Below, in pieces: positions 45,463-53,719 of a DNA stretch of 64,000 nt. The position numbers and the translations under genes were made by a program. Positions within the stretch are counted from its first letter, which is position 1. Each line of letters opens with the position of its first letter. Source of the stretch: Singulisphaera acidiphila DSM 18658 (GTDB lineage Bacteria; Planctomycetota; Planctomycetia; Isosphaerales; Isosphaeraceae). The notes beneath the pieces are model-generated. The model saw nothing but the letters and a program-made list of their open reading frames with translations. It made no database searches and was not told the origin of the DNA. The stretch lies in NCBI RefSeq assembly GCF_000242455.2, contig NC_019892.1:7636744-7700743 (forward strand), read 5' to 3'.

Positions 45463-46554
45463 TCACGCAAGGACCGGGAACCGCACGGGACACCGGTCGC
45501 GCTGGGAACGATAGATGGCGGTGAACATCGCCACAACCGTGCGTCCGTCCTCCCCCGTCACAGCAGGAGCCCTGCCCCCGAGTATCGCCCGCAGGAACTC
45601 GCCGATCTGCAACGCGTGGTAGTGGGTCGTGGCGTCGACCCGCGCGAAATGCTCCCGATCGTTCTCCCGGTACGCGGCGAGCAGGGCCTCCTCGCCTGGA
45701 ACGTTCCACAGGTCGTTCAGCGGCGGTTCGGCGATCGACGAGACGCCCGCGACGAAAGACGCCCCCCGGTCGGTCTCGACGCCGACCGACGCCCCGTTCG
45801 AACCGTGGACGTGCACGTGCGTGAATAACCCCGGCCTCTGCGATAGGCTCGCCACGATCGAAGCGAGCCCCCCCGAAACGAAGCGGACGACAGCCACGGC
45901 CGTGTCCTCAACCTCCACGGAGGGGTGGTTGACGTTCGCCCAGCACCCGCTAATCTCCTCGATCTCGCCCATGAACCACGCGAGCAGGTCGAGTTGGTGG
46001 GGTGCCTGGTTCACGAGGACGCCACCTCCCTCGGTCTGCCAACGGCCCCGCCAGGGGTCGGACGCGTAGTAGGACGCGTCGCGCCAGTTGAACATGCCCA
46101 CGACGCTGAGGGCGGGCCGGCCGACCTTCCCAGCCGCGATCGCCGCCTTGACTCGGGCGACCGGCTCGAACCAGCGGCGTTGGCTGACCACGCCGAGGGT
46201 CGCCCCGGAGGCCGTCGCCGCCGCGAGCATTCGATCGCAATCGGCGAGCGTCGCAGCCATGGGCTTCTCGACCAGGACGTGGACTCCCGCGCCCAGCGCA
46301 CGCACGGCAGGGGCGGCGTGGAGCGGGTGGGGCGTGCAGACGCAGACGGCCTCGGGTCTGGCCTTCTCAAGCATCTCCTCCACGTCGACGAACCCCGCGA
46401 CCCCGAACTCCTCCGCGAATTCTCGCGCGCGGTCGGGGAGTCCGTCGCAGACCGCGACCAGTTCCGACTCCGGGAGCTTCGCAAGCGCGAGGGCGTGGAT
46501 CCGCCCAACTTTACCGCAACCGATGAGGGCCGTTCTGAGCCGGACCTTACGCAT
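45463..46554 (-). CDS. Gfo/Idh/MocA-family oxidoreductase
   Basis: This 363-residue oxidoreductase has an N-terminal Rossmann domain (RTALIGCGKVGRIHALAL), the VCTPHPLHAAPAVRALGAGVHVLVEKPMA motif with the catalytic EKP, and a C-terminal domain including GGGVLVNQAPHQLDLLAWFMG. Substrates are usually sugars or inositols. A decayed sugar isomerase lies 4 bp upstream, the usual partner of such enzymes. Spacing and orientation suggest they were once cotranscribed. Confidence 0.92.
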   Translation of the reverse strand: MRKVRLRTALIGCGKVGRIHALALAKLPESELVAVCDGLPDRAREFAEEFGVAGFVDVEEMLEKARPEAVCVCTPHPLHAAPAVRALGAGVHVLVEKPMAATLADCDRMLAAATASGATLGVVSQRRWFEPVARVKAAIAAGKVGRPALSVVGMFNWRDASYYASDPWRGRWQTEGGGVLVNQAPHQLDLLAWFMGEIEEISGCWANVNHPSVEVEDTAVAVVRFVSGGLASIVASLSQRPGLFTHVHVHGSNGASVGVETDRGASFVAGVSSIAEPPLNDLWNVPGEEALLAAYRENDREHFARVDATTHYHALQIGEFLRAILGGRAPAVTGEDGRTVVAMFTAIYRSQRDRCPVRFPVLA

Positions 46555-46558
46555 GGCA

Positions 46559-46805
46559 TCACTCCGGGAAATACTTCACCGACATCCGCCGCAAGAAAGC
46601 GAGCGACTCGGCCATCTTCTTACGGCCGTTCATCCCGTCCTTCGATGCTGGCCCAGCCGCGATCGCCACGTCCGGGGGGATTCGGAAGATCGCATTGTCA
46701 TTGTTGAGCCCCCTCGGTGACGCTGGCGATCTCGTCGTGAAAGCCCTTTTAGGGAAGGCGGAGATCTTCAAGGTGCACGAAAACGCCTCCCCGACAGATG
46801 CCAGA
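46559..46805 (-). pseudogene. Fragment of a sugar phosphate isomerase/epimerase
   Basis: The minus strand, read in three frames, gives pieces typical of the C-terminus of xylose-isomerase-like TIM barrels. One frame gives VFVHLEDLRLP, a stop, then KGFHDEIASVTEG; another gives GWASIEG; the third gives DGMNGRKKMAESLAFLRRMSVKYFPE to the stop. The order is right for the family but at least two frameshifts and one stop interrupt it, and the N-terminal barrel is absent. The stop is 4 bp before the oxidoreductase ATG. Boundaries are approximate. Confidence 0.6.
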
Positions 46806-47580
46806 TTGCGCCTGGTAGAAACCTGCGGAGCCGGCTCTCGCTCAGACACGGCTGTGTAGATTACCGCCCGAAGGGATCACACTCCAGATGCCGCCAAGGC
46901 ATTTGCAGAGTGCAAAGCCGTTACACGGCGACCCCCGCGGGCCCCTGCGTGAACGGAGCCTGAAACAGCTCAGGCCGCGAGCAAACGCCCAAACTCCGAT
47001 TCCAAATCTTGAGGAACCAGCAACACTCGCCCGGCCGTATTGAAGAGCGAAGATGCTGTGGGCAATTTCGAATCGCCCTCCCATGACTTCGATATGAACG
47101 CGCAACGTACAGACAATGTGCTCTGCACACAATCCAGGCTTCGCCCCAGAAGCAACCAGCACACACACGACCACGCACCAGATAGAGTGCGTGCCGAAAG
47201 CAATCCGGAGACAAGTGCGAGCGGTCGAACGGCGCTTATCGACAACTCGTGATTGTCGCCGGAGTCAGGGTGAAAGAGATACGGGTGAGGCACTGCTTGC
47301 AACACAAGCCGCAATTGAGGCAATTGTATATGAGCTTCTCGAGCCGCTCTTTCCTTTCATCAAAGTTATTCGGCTACTCGGCGTGACGCTCTTGTCGCTC
47401 TCGGCCGTGACCACCGGCAAGCACCAGCTCCGCTTGCCAACCCAAGGCACACCGACATGCCTACACACACATACGATGATTATCGACTATTGGATCAACC
47501 CGTCACAAAGCAAAGGATTGGCCGCTTTTCTGACGGGGCGTAGCATGGGGAGGCCCCGAACTCTCTTTGAAGAATCGGGC
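46806..47580. other. Non-coding region before the acyl-CoA cluster
   Basis: About 775 bp with several overlapping short frames, none with family resemblance. A minus-strand segment with LFNTAGRVLLVPQDLESEFG near 46980-47045 looks protein-like but has no start or context. No RNA gene or repeat was seen. Confidence 0.4.
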
Positions 47581-49263
47581 TCAGGCCGTCGGGATGGTCT
47601 CTGTGGTCTCGAGCCCGTAATGCGTGATCCCCTCGGCGCGGAGGTCCACCTTCCGGATCTTTCCCGTCACGGTCTTGGGGAGCTGGCTCACGATCCGGAT
47701 GTAGTGGGGAACCTTGAAGTGGGCGATTTGCCCCCGGCAATAATGGCGCAGCTCTTCCTCGGTCAAGGTGGCGCCCGGCTGGGGAACGACCCATGCGGCG
47801 ATGACCTCGCCATACTTGACGTCAGGCAGCCCGACCACGGCCACCTCGGCAACGGCCGGATGATGGTGAAGGAACTCCTCGATTTCAGGCGGATAGATAT
47901 TCTCACCACCGCGAATGATGAGTTCCTTACAGCGGCCGACGATCCGGTAGTTGCCATCCGCGCGGCGCATGGCGAGATCCCCGGTGTAAAGCCAGCCCGC
48001 CGCGTCGATGACCTGTGCCGTGGCTTCGGGCGCCTTGTAATAGCCGGCCATCACGCCATGGCCGCGAACCCGAAGCTCACCTGTTTCCCCCTCCCCGACT
48101 TCCTTGCGAGTGACCGGATCGACGAGTTGTACCTCGACCCCCGGGATCGGTCGACCGACCGTGCCGACCCGCACCTCGATGGGGTCGTCGACCGATGTCT
48201 GGGTGATGATCGGCGACGCCTCGGTCTGGCCGTAGCCGATCGTCATCTGCGAGGCCCCCATCGTGGTGACGACCGCCTCCATCAAGGGCAAGGGACAGGG
48301 GCTGCCCGCCATGATCCCGGTCCGCAGACTCGAAAGGTTGAAGCGAGGACGATCAGGGTGGCCGAGTTCCGCCACGAACATCGTCGGCACTCCATAGATC
48401 GAAGTACAACGCTCAGAGTCGATCGCGGCCAGAGTCAGCCCCGGATCAAAGCTCGGCGCCGGCACCACCAGCGCGGAACCGGTCAGGGCGCAGACTAAGG
48501 TCCCCAGCACGCAGCCGAAACAGTGGTAGAACGGCACAGGGACGCAGACCCGATCGTCGGGCCCGTAACGAACTCGCTCACCGATATAAAACGCGTTCAT
48601 TAACACGTTTCGATGAGTGAGCATCGCCCCTTTGGGAAGACCGGTGGTTCCCGAAGTGAACTGGATATTGTAGACATCTTTCGCTCGGGCTGAACGCTCG
48701 CGAGCGTTCAGCTCCTCATGCGCAACGTCTGTTTCAAGGTCGATCCAGCTCAGCCAGGCAGGACCAGGCTGCTCGCCCAGGGAGATCAGGCGGCGGAGGC
48801 AAGGGAGTTTCGCCGAGGCCCAGCCGGTGGAGTCGGCCCGAGCCACCTCGGGGCAAATCGTTTCCACCATCCGCACGAAGTTGGAGTCTTTGAACGAACT
48901 GCCCACGATCAGGGTCGCGACATCGGCCATCGCGAGTGTTTCTTCCAGTTCATGGAGTCGATACGCCGGATTGATGTTGACCAAGATCGCCCCGATCCGG
49001 CCGACCGCGAATTGCGCAACGACCCACTCGGGGGCGTTCATCGACCAGATGCCAACATGCTCGCCGCGCTCGACCCCCTGCGCGAGCAGACCGGAGGCCA
49101 CCGAGTCGACCCGGCGATCGAACTCCGACCACGACCAGCGGATCCCCAACGAAGGGAAAACCACGGCATCCCGTTCGGGATAGAGCGCGGCCGTTCGGCG
49201 CAGGGCGAGGCCCACGGTCAGGTCAAAAACCCAGGGGGTCGACGGGGCTTTGAGAGAGGCCAT
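47581..49263 (-). CDS. Acyl-CoA synthetase (AMP-forming)
   Basis: This 560-residue ANL-family ligase activates a carboxylic acid to its CoA thioester through an acyl-adenylate. The P-loop is FTSGTTGLPKGAMLTHRN; further motifs are GYGQTEASP, GELRVRGHGVMAGYY, YTGDLAMRRADGNYRIVGR and the C-terminal catalytic lysine region KTVTGKIRK. It is the last gene of a co-oriented acyl-CoA catabolic cluster, 9 bp after the hydratase stop. Medium-chain or branched-chain substrates are inferred from neighbours. Confidence 0.93.
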   Translation of the reverse strand: MASLKAPSTPWVFDLTVGLALRRTAALYPERDAVVFPSLGIRWSWSEFDRRVDSVASGLLAQGVERGEHVGIWSMNAPEWVVAQFAVGRIGAILVNINPAYRLHELEETLAMADVATLIVGSSFKDSNFVRMVETICPEVARADSTGWASAKLPCLRRLISLGEQPGPAWLSWIDLETDVAHEELNARERSARAKDVYNIQFTSGTTGLPKGAMLTHRNVLMNAFYIGERVRYGPDDRVCVPVPFYHCFGCVLGTLVCALTGSALVVPAPSFDPGLTLAAIDSERCTSIYGVPTMFVAELGHPDRPRFNLSSLRTGIMAGSPCPLPLMEAVVTTMGASQMTIGYGQTEASPIITQTSVDDPIEVRVGTVGRPIPGVEVQLVDPVTRKEVGEGETGELRVRGHGVMAGYYKAPEATAQVIDAAGWLYTGDLAMRRADGNYRIVGRCKELIIRGGENIYPPEIEEFLHHHPAVAEVAVVGLPDVKYGEVIAAWVVPQPGATLTEEELRHYCRGQIAHFKVPHYIRIVSQLPKTVTGKIRKVDLRAEGITHYGLETTETIPTA

Positions 49264-49272
49264 GGTGCAGGC

Positions 49273-50079
49273 TCACTCCTCGGCGATTCGATCACGACTC
49301 CAGTTCCACAGCGGTTGTCGCTTGTAGACAAACGCGCGCATCCCTTCCTCGGCCTCCTCGGAGACGCGGACGGCGGCCGTCACGGCGGCCGGGCCTCGCA
49401 GGTTGGCGGGGCGGCCGTTGGCTTCGTCGAGCAGCCGTTTGGTGGTGGCCACGGCCTTGGGCCCTGAGGCCATGAGCGAGACTCCCAGTTCAACCGCCTG
49501 AGCCAGACAAGAAGCACGGTCGACGACGCGATTGATCAAGCCCCAGCGCTCGGCCTCGGCCGCTGAAATCGGCTCGCCGGTCAGCAGCAGCGAGCGTGCC
49601 CTCCGCTCGCCGACCTGCCGGACGAGGTCGTACATCACGACCGCTGCAACCAGGCCGCGACGGACCTCGGGATAACCGATCCTGGCATGCTCGGCCGCAA
49701 TCGCGAAGTCACAGGCGACCGCTAGCCCTGCCCCGCCAGCGAAGGCATCGCCATTGATCGCGGCGATCGTGGGCTTCGAGAGGTGATGAAGCTGATCCAC
49801 AAGGTCGGCGATCCCCTGGATGTCGGCGATCGCCTGCTTCTCGGACTCCTCCGTTTCCCCGGCGAGGATCGACTCTTTCAGGTCCATCCCCGCGCAAAAA
49901 ACGGGGGCGGCCCCCGTCAGCACGACGGCGCGAGTGCCATGCTCCGCCTCGATCTTGGTGAGGTGATCACTCAGCTCGGCCACCAGGTCCCGAGACAGAG
50001 CGTTACGACGGTAGGGACGGTTCAGAGTCAGAATGACGACCGGTCCCTGATTATTCCGAAGAACGGTCGGTTGATTCAT
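49273..50079 (-). CDS. Enoyl-CoA hydratase/isomerase family protein
   Basis: The ATG at 50079 (MNQPTVLRNNQGPVVILTLNRPYRRNAL) gives 268 residues; the frame to 50262 is an artefact of overlap with the upstream gene. Crotonase-fold motifs are CAGMDLKE (oxyanion loop), AAINGDAFAGGAGLAVACDFAIA and AEAERWGLINRVVD. The start lies 29 nt inside the 3' end of the AtuA-like small gene. In the cluster it would hydrate an enoyl-CoA such as the product of the carboxylase branch. Confidence 0.93.
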   Translation of the reverse strand: MNQPTVLRNNQGPVVILTLNRPYRRNALSRDLVAELSDHLTKIEAEHGTRAVVLTGAAPVFCAGMDLKESILAGETEESEKQAIADIQGIADLVDQLHHLSKPTIAAINGDAFAGGAGLAVACDFAIAAEHARIGYPEVRRGLVAAVVMYDLVRQVGERRARSLLLTGEPISAAEAERWGLINRVVDRASCLAQAVELGVSLMASGPKAVATTKRLLDEANGRPANLRGPAAVTAAVRVSEEAEEGMRAFVYKRQPLWNWSRDRIAEE

Positions 50080-50437
50080 GGTCCCCCCCCTTCGCGGTCT
50101 CGGGTCCGGGCAGCCGCATCTCGAGCAAGGCCACACCCAGGGCCTTACCCTGCGAATCGATGCGGAGCGAGCGGCTCGCTCCTCCTCCCAGGGCGTTTTC
50201 CAGCACGAAGTTGAGCGCCTGAATCTTGGGGAGTTCGTACCGCCGGACCTCACCGATCCCAAGCGGTCGAAAGAACTCGGCGACCGCCTCCTCAGTCAAC
50301 ATCTCCTTGAGCCAAGCATAACAGGACGCGTCATTTGCAACGACACCGATGTTCGCCCGGTTCCCCTTATCGCCACTCCGAGCGTGGGCCAGGTCTCCGA
50401 CACGGACAAGCGAGGCGGGCGGGTGGTCGCTGAACAT
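50051..50437 (-). CDS. AtuA C-terminal-domain-like protein
   Basis: The ATG at 50437 overlaps the AtuA stop by one base (TGATG) and gives 128 residues. HARSGDKGNRANIGVVA near residue 20 and YELPKIQALNFVLENALGGG are the hallmarks of the ferredoxin-like C-terminal domain of AtuA-family proteins. Here the domain is a separate gene. The tight coupling with the larger AtuA piece suggests that the two proteins act as one complex. Confidence 0.85.
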   Translation of the reverse strand: MFSDHPPASLVRVGDLAHARSGDKGNRANIGVVANDASCYAWLKEMLTEEAVAEFFRPLGIGEVRRYELPKIQALNFVLENALGGGASRSLRIDSQGKALGVALLEMRLPGPETAKGGDHESTDRSSE

Positions 50438-51825
50438 CAAACGGTCCTCCGCAACCATTCCGAAGCCGGCCTCACTTCCATCCTGGCCTCAACCAGGTGG
50501 CGGGGGACCAGCGTGGGCCAGTACCCAAAAGCAGGGCGGGCCGAGGGCCTGCCCGTCGCATAACCCGCGATGCCTGAGGGGCCCGATGTGACCAAAGGGG
50601 CGAACTCACGGCAGAACCGCTCGACCGCCTTACGGTTCGGGTCGCGCACGGTCACTCTCAACATGACCTCGAAGGGAGGAGCCTGGGGCCCCAAGACCCC
50701 GGGCACGACGCTCCCCGCACCGAGGCATTCGACCAGAGAGTCGGCCAGCTTGAACCCCGCGCGGCGGACCCGTTCCAGAACGATCCAACCGGCCGCGTGC
50801 GCTTTGGCCTCGGCCCCGCGTCCGACCACAGCGAGCAAGCCACTCGCCGTCCAGCCGTCGCGATAGACGGCAGCGACCTTGAGTCGATCGCTCGGCGGCC
50901 GGCCGGTCGCTCCTCGAAGCGCCACGCGATCCGCACCTTCCTCGGTCAACGCAATCGAGGTCAGATCCACATCGACGTCGGGCGTCCGATAACAGGCAGG
51001 GTCGTCAATCTCATAGACGATTTGCTCGGCCACCGTCCCAGCACTGACCAGCCCCCCTGTTCCGTCCGGCTTGGTGATCACGCTCGACCCGTCGGCATCG
51101 ATCTCAGCGATCGGGTAGCCGATATTCTCGAGGCTGGGGATCTCTTCCCAGCGGTGCCAGAGCCCACCGGTCGCTTGCGCCCCGCACTCGATGACATGAC
51201 CGGCGGCCGACCCGCCCGCCAGGCGCGTCCAGTCGTCCCAGGCCCACCCGAAGTGAGCGCAAGCCGGCCCGAGGGTCAACGACGCATCGGCCACGCGACC
51301 GGTCAAAACAATCCGCGCTCCTCCCGAGAGCGCCTTGGCGATCGGCCCCGCCCCCAGGTAAGCGTTGGCGCTGACCAGGCGATCGGCCACAGTCGAAACG
51401 GGTTCACCCGTCTCCATGTGGGGAAGTTCGACATTCTCTTGAACCCACTGGGGGATCGAGCCAAGCAGGTCATCACCCGTCACGACGCCGAGAGGCTCAG
51501 CCCCCTGCCCTGCGACGGTGAGAACCTCCGCACATCGCCTGGCGCACGATCGTGGATTCAAGCCCCCGGCGTTGGTGACCACTCGCAGACCCCCTTGATC
51601 CTTCAAGAGAGGCGTCAGCCGCTCGAGCAGCTCGGGAAAGTCGGCGACGTAACCAGCCTCGGGATCCTTCAAGCGGAGGTGGCTCAGAATGGCGAGGGTC
51701 AGCTCAGCGAGGTATTCCAGCGTCAGGACATCGAGCCGGCCTGCGCTTGCCAGGAGAAAAGGAGCGTCGAGGTTGTCGCCCCAGAAGCCAGCGCCGTTGC
51801 CGACACGAAGGGTGCGGTGGGCCAT
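50437..51825 (-). CDS. AtuA/DUF1446-family protein, N-terminal part
   Basis: This 462-residue protein begins MAHRTLRVGNGAGFWGDNLDA, and has LEYLAELTLAILSHLRLKDP, VVTNAGGLNPRSCARR, SANAYLGAGPIAKALSGGARIVLTGRVADASL and IECGAQATGG, all typical of the AtuA (DUF1446) family of acyclic terpene and related acid catabolism. The biochemical reaction of AtuA is not known to me. Together with the next gene it equals the usual single protein in length. AAAGGAG lies upstream, next to a 15-bp palindrome. Confidence 0.88.
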   Translation of the reverse strand: MAHRTLRVGNGAGFWGDNLDAPFLLASAGRLDVLTLEYLAELTLAILSHLRLKDPEAGYVADFPELLERLTPLLKDQGGLRVVTNAGGLNPRSCARRCAEVLTVAGQGAEPLGVVTGDDLLGSIPQWVQENVELPHMETGEPVSTVADRLVSANAYLGAGPIAKALSGGARIVLTGRVADASLTLGPACAHFGWAWDDWTRLAGGSAAGHVIECGAQATGGLWHRWEEIPSLENIGYPIAEIDADGSSVITKPDGTGGLVSAGTVAEQIVYEIDDPACYRTPDVDVDLTSIALTEEGADRVALRGATGRPPSDRLKVAAVYRDGWTASGLLAVVGRGAEAKAHAAGWIVLERVRRAGFKLADSLVECLGAGSVVPGVLGPQAPPFEVMLRVTVRDPNRKAVERFCREFAPLVTSGPSGIAGYATGRPSARPAFGYWPTLVPRHLVEARMEVRPASEWLRRTV

Positions 51826-51841
51826 CGTGGCTGAGCTCCTT

Positions 51842-51856
51842 TTAGGTTAGACCTAA
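51842..51856. promoter_or_regulatory. Operator-like palindrome upstream of the AtuA gene
   Basis: TTAGGT-TAG-ACCTAA is a perfect inverted repeat (6-bp arms, 3-bp spacer), 17 bp before the AtuA start and immediately upstream of its ribosome site. The position suits a repressor of the TetR type; no regulator gene is adjacent. Confidence 0.35.
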
Positions 51857-51898
51857 GCCGTTGGACATGGTCTTCCTTCAGATGGCTTACGGGCCTTG

Positions 51899-51975
51899 GG
51901 TGCCACGGGTTGTACCCAACCCGTGAGCCAAAAACCTGGGCTTCCACTCACGGGTTGGGTACAACCCGTGGCACC
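51899..51975. repeat. REP-like nested inverted repeat, possible terminator
   Basis: Arms of 29 bp (51899-51927 and 51947-51975) are perfectly complementary with a 19-nt loop. Each arm is itself an inverted repeat: CACGGGTTG-TACC-CAACCCGTG at 51904-51925 and the mirror copy in the other arm. It lies between the carboxyltransferase stop and the AtuA start. Confidence 0.85.
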
Positions 51976-52036
51976 GACAGAATTGGTTTGGCCGCAGCAA
52001 CCCATAAAAATATCAAAGAGAACCGTGACCAACAGC

Positions 52037-53683
52037 TTAGACCTGGAAGACCCCGACCGGAAATCCGACGGTCTCACGCTGGCGTGTCGCAAGGTCAAGC
52101 GCCAGAGCAAGTACCTCTCGGGTTTTCAGAGGGTCGATGATAGCATCGACCCACCCTCGAGCTGCCGCGTAGCGAATATCGGTCTCACGGTCGTAACGGG
52201 CCCGCAAGTCGTCGGCGATTGCGTTTAATTCGCGGTCGTCGACCTGCTTGCCCTGCCGCTTCAAGGTGGCGACCTGAACGTCGAGCATCGTCCTGGCCGC
52301 CTGCTGAGCCCCCATGACGGCATAGCGTGCGCCGGGCCAGGCGAAGAGGAAATGGGGATCGAACGCCTTACCGCAGAGTGCATAGTGCCCCGCGCCAAAC
52401 GAGTGGCCGACGATCAGGGTCAGTTTCGGGACGACGCTGTTACTGACGGCATTGACGAGCTTGGCCCCCCGACGAATGATCCCCGACCGCTCAGCGTCAC
52501 GACCGACATCGAAGCCGTTGACGTCCTGGATAAAGAGCAAAGGGATTCGCGCCTGGTTGCAATCGAGCACAAACCGGGCCGCCTTATCGGCGCTGTCGGC
52601 ATAGATGACCCCGCCGAACTGGTAAGGGCCTCCCCCCTCGGGCCGGAACCGAAGTCGCTGGTTGGCCACGATCCCGACCGGAATTCCTCCCAGCCTCGCG
52701 AACCCGCAAAACAAGGACTTGCCGTAGTCAGCGCGATACTCGTCGAACCGGCCCCCATCAACGAGCGCCGCGAGCAGGTCGCGCACGTCGTACTGGGCCG
52801 ACGAATCGGTCCGCACGATCGAAAAGAGATCGTCGGCCGAACGCGCCGGGGGGTCGACAGGGACACTCTCAGCAGCCCCTTTCGGATCGGGCGGGAGCAG
52901 CGAGACGAGCCGGCGCAGGCGGGCGAGGCACGAATCGTCGTCGGGTTCGTGGTAGTCGACCGTCCCGCTGATCGCCGCATGCATCCCCGCGCCGCCGAGT
53001 TCCTCGTGCGTGATGTCCTGGCCGATGGCCGCTTTGACCAGGGCGGGTCCAGCAAGATAGAGGCCGGAGCCTTCGGTCATGAGCACCGTATCGCAGAGGA
53101 CCGGCAGATACGCCCCTCCGGCCACGCAGTTGCCCATGATGGCGGCGAACTGGGGAACCCCTTGCGCAGAGAGGACCGCATTGTTGCGGAAGATCCGGCC
53201 GAAGTCATCGTCGTCGGGAAAAACCTCATCCTGCATCGGCAGGAAGACACCCGAAGAATCCACCAGGTAGATCAGCGGCAGCCGGTTCCGCGCAGCGATC
53301 GTCTGGGCCCGGAGCACCTTCTTGATGGTCATCGGGAAAAAGGCACCGGCCTTGACCGTGGCATCGTTGGCGATGATCATCACGCGCCTGTCGGCGACCT
53401 GGCCGACCCCTGTGATGACCCCCGCGCCGGGCGCTCCGCCCCACTCCTCATACAACTGATAGCCGGCCCAAAGCCCGAGTTCGAGAAAGGATGAATCGAC
53501 GTCGGTCAAGGCGGCGATCCGTTCGCGGGCGGTCTTTCTTCCCTTGGCGTGCTGACGGGCAATCGCCTCGGCCCCACCTCCTTCACGGATCCGTTCCGCC
53601 TCAGCCAACAGGCGCGCGGTCACCTCGCGAAGGTCGGGCTCCACAGGACGTCTGTGATCGGTACCTGATTCAGCGGTCGGCAT
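52037..53683 (-). CDS. Acyl-CoA carboxylase, carboxyltransferase (beta) subunit
   Basis: The 548-residue protein has the crotonase-fold carboxyltransferase architecture: GGAPGAGVITGVGQV, YLVDSSGVFLPMQDEVFPD, IMGNCVAGGAYLPVLCD, and in the C-terminal half RFVLDCNQARIPLLFIQDVNGFDVG and GHSFGAGHYALCGKAFDP. These match methylcrotonyl/geranyl-type beta subunits. It transfers a carboxyl group from biotin to the acyl-CoA. No biotin-carboxylase alpha subunit is in the window, so the partner must be elsewhere. Confidence 0.92.
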   Translation of the reverse strand: MPTAESGTDHRRPVEPDLREVTARLLAEAERIREGGGAEAIARQHAKGRKTARERIAALTDVDSSFLELGLWAGYQLYEEWGGAPGAGVITGVGQVADRRVMIIANDATVKAGAFFPMTIKKVLRAQTIAARNRLPLIYLVDSSGVFLPMQDEVFPDDDDFGRIFRNNAVLSAQGVPQFAAIMGNCVAGGAYLPVLCDTVLMTEGSGLYLAGPALVKAAIGQDITHEELGGAGMHAAISGTVDYHEPDDDSCLARLRRLVSLLPPDPKGAAESVPVDPPARSADDLFSIVRTDSSAQYDVRDLLAALVDGGRFDEYRADYGKSLFCGFARLGGIPVGIVANQRLRFRPEGGGPYQFGGVIYADSADKAARFVLDCNQARIPLLFIQDVNGFDVGRDAERSGIIRRGAKLVNAVSNSVVPKLTLIVGHSFGAGHYALCGKAFDPHFLFAWPGARYAVMGAQQAARTMLDVQVATLKRQGKQVDDRELNAIADDLRARYDRETDIRYAAARGWVDAIIDPLKTREVLALALDLATRQRETVGFPVGVFQV

Positions 53684-53719
53684 AGGGCGATATCGTTTCT
53701 TGGCAAAAGGACCCGCGAA

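Noticed and set aside
46980..47045. Protein-like segment LFNTAGRVLLVPQDLESEFG on the minus strand
   Set aside because: It lies in a short frame without start, ribosome site or recognisable family, so no gene remnant could be named.
47116..48498. Plus-strand frame opposite the acyl-CoA synthetase
   Set aside because: Antisense to a clear ANL-family enzyme, with no domain of its own.
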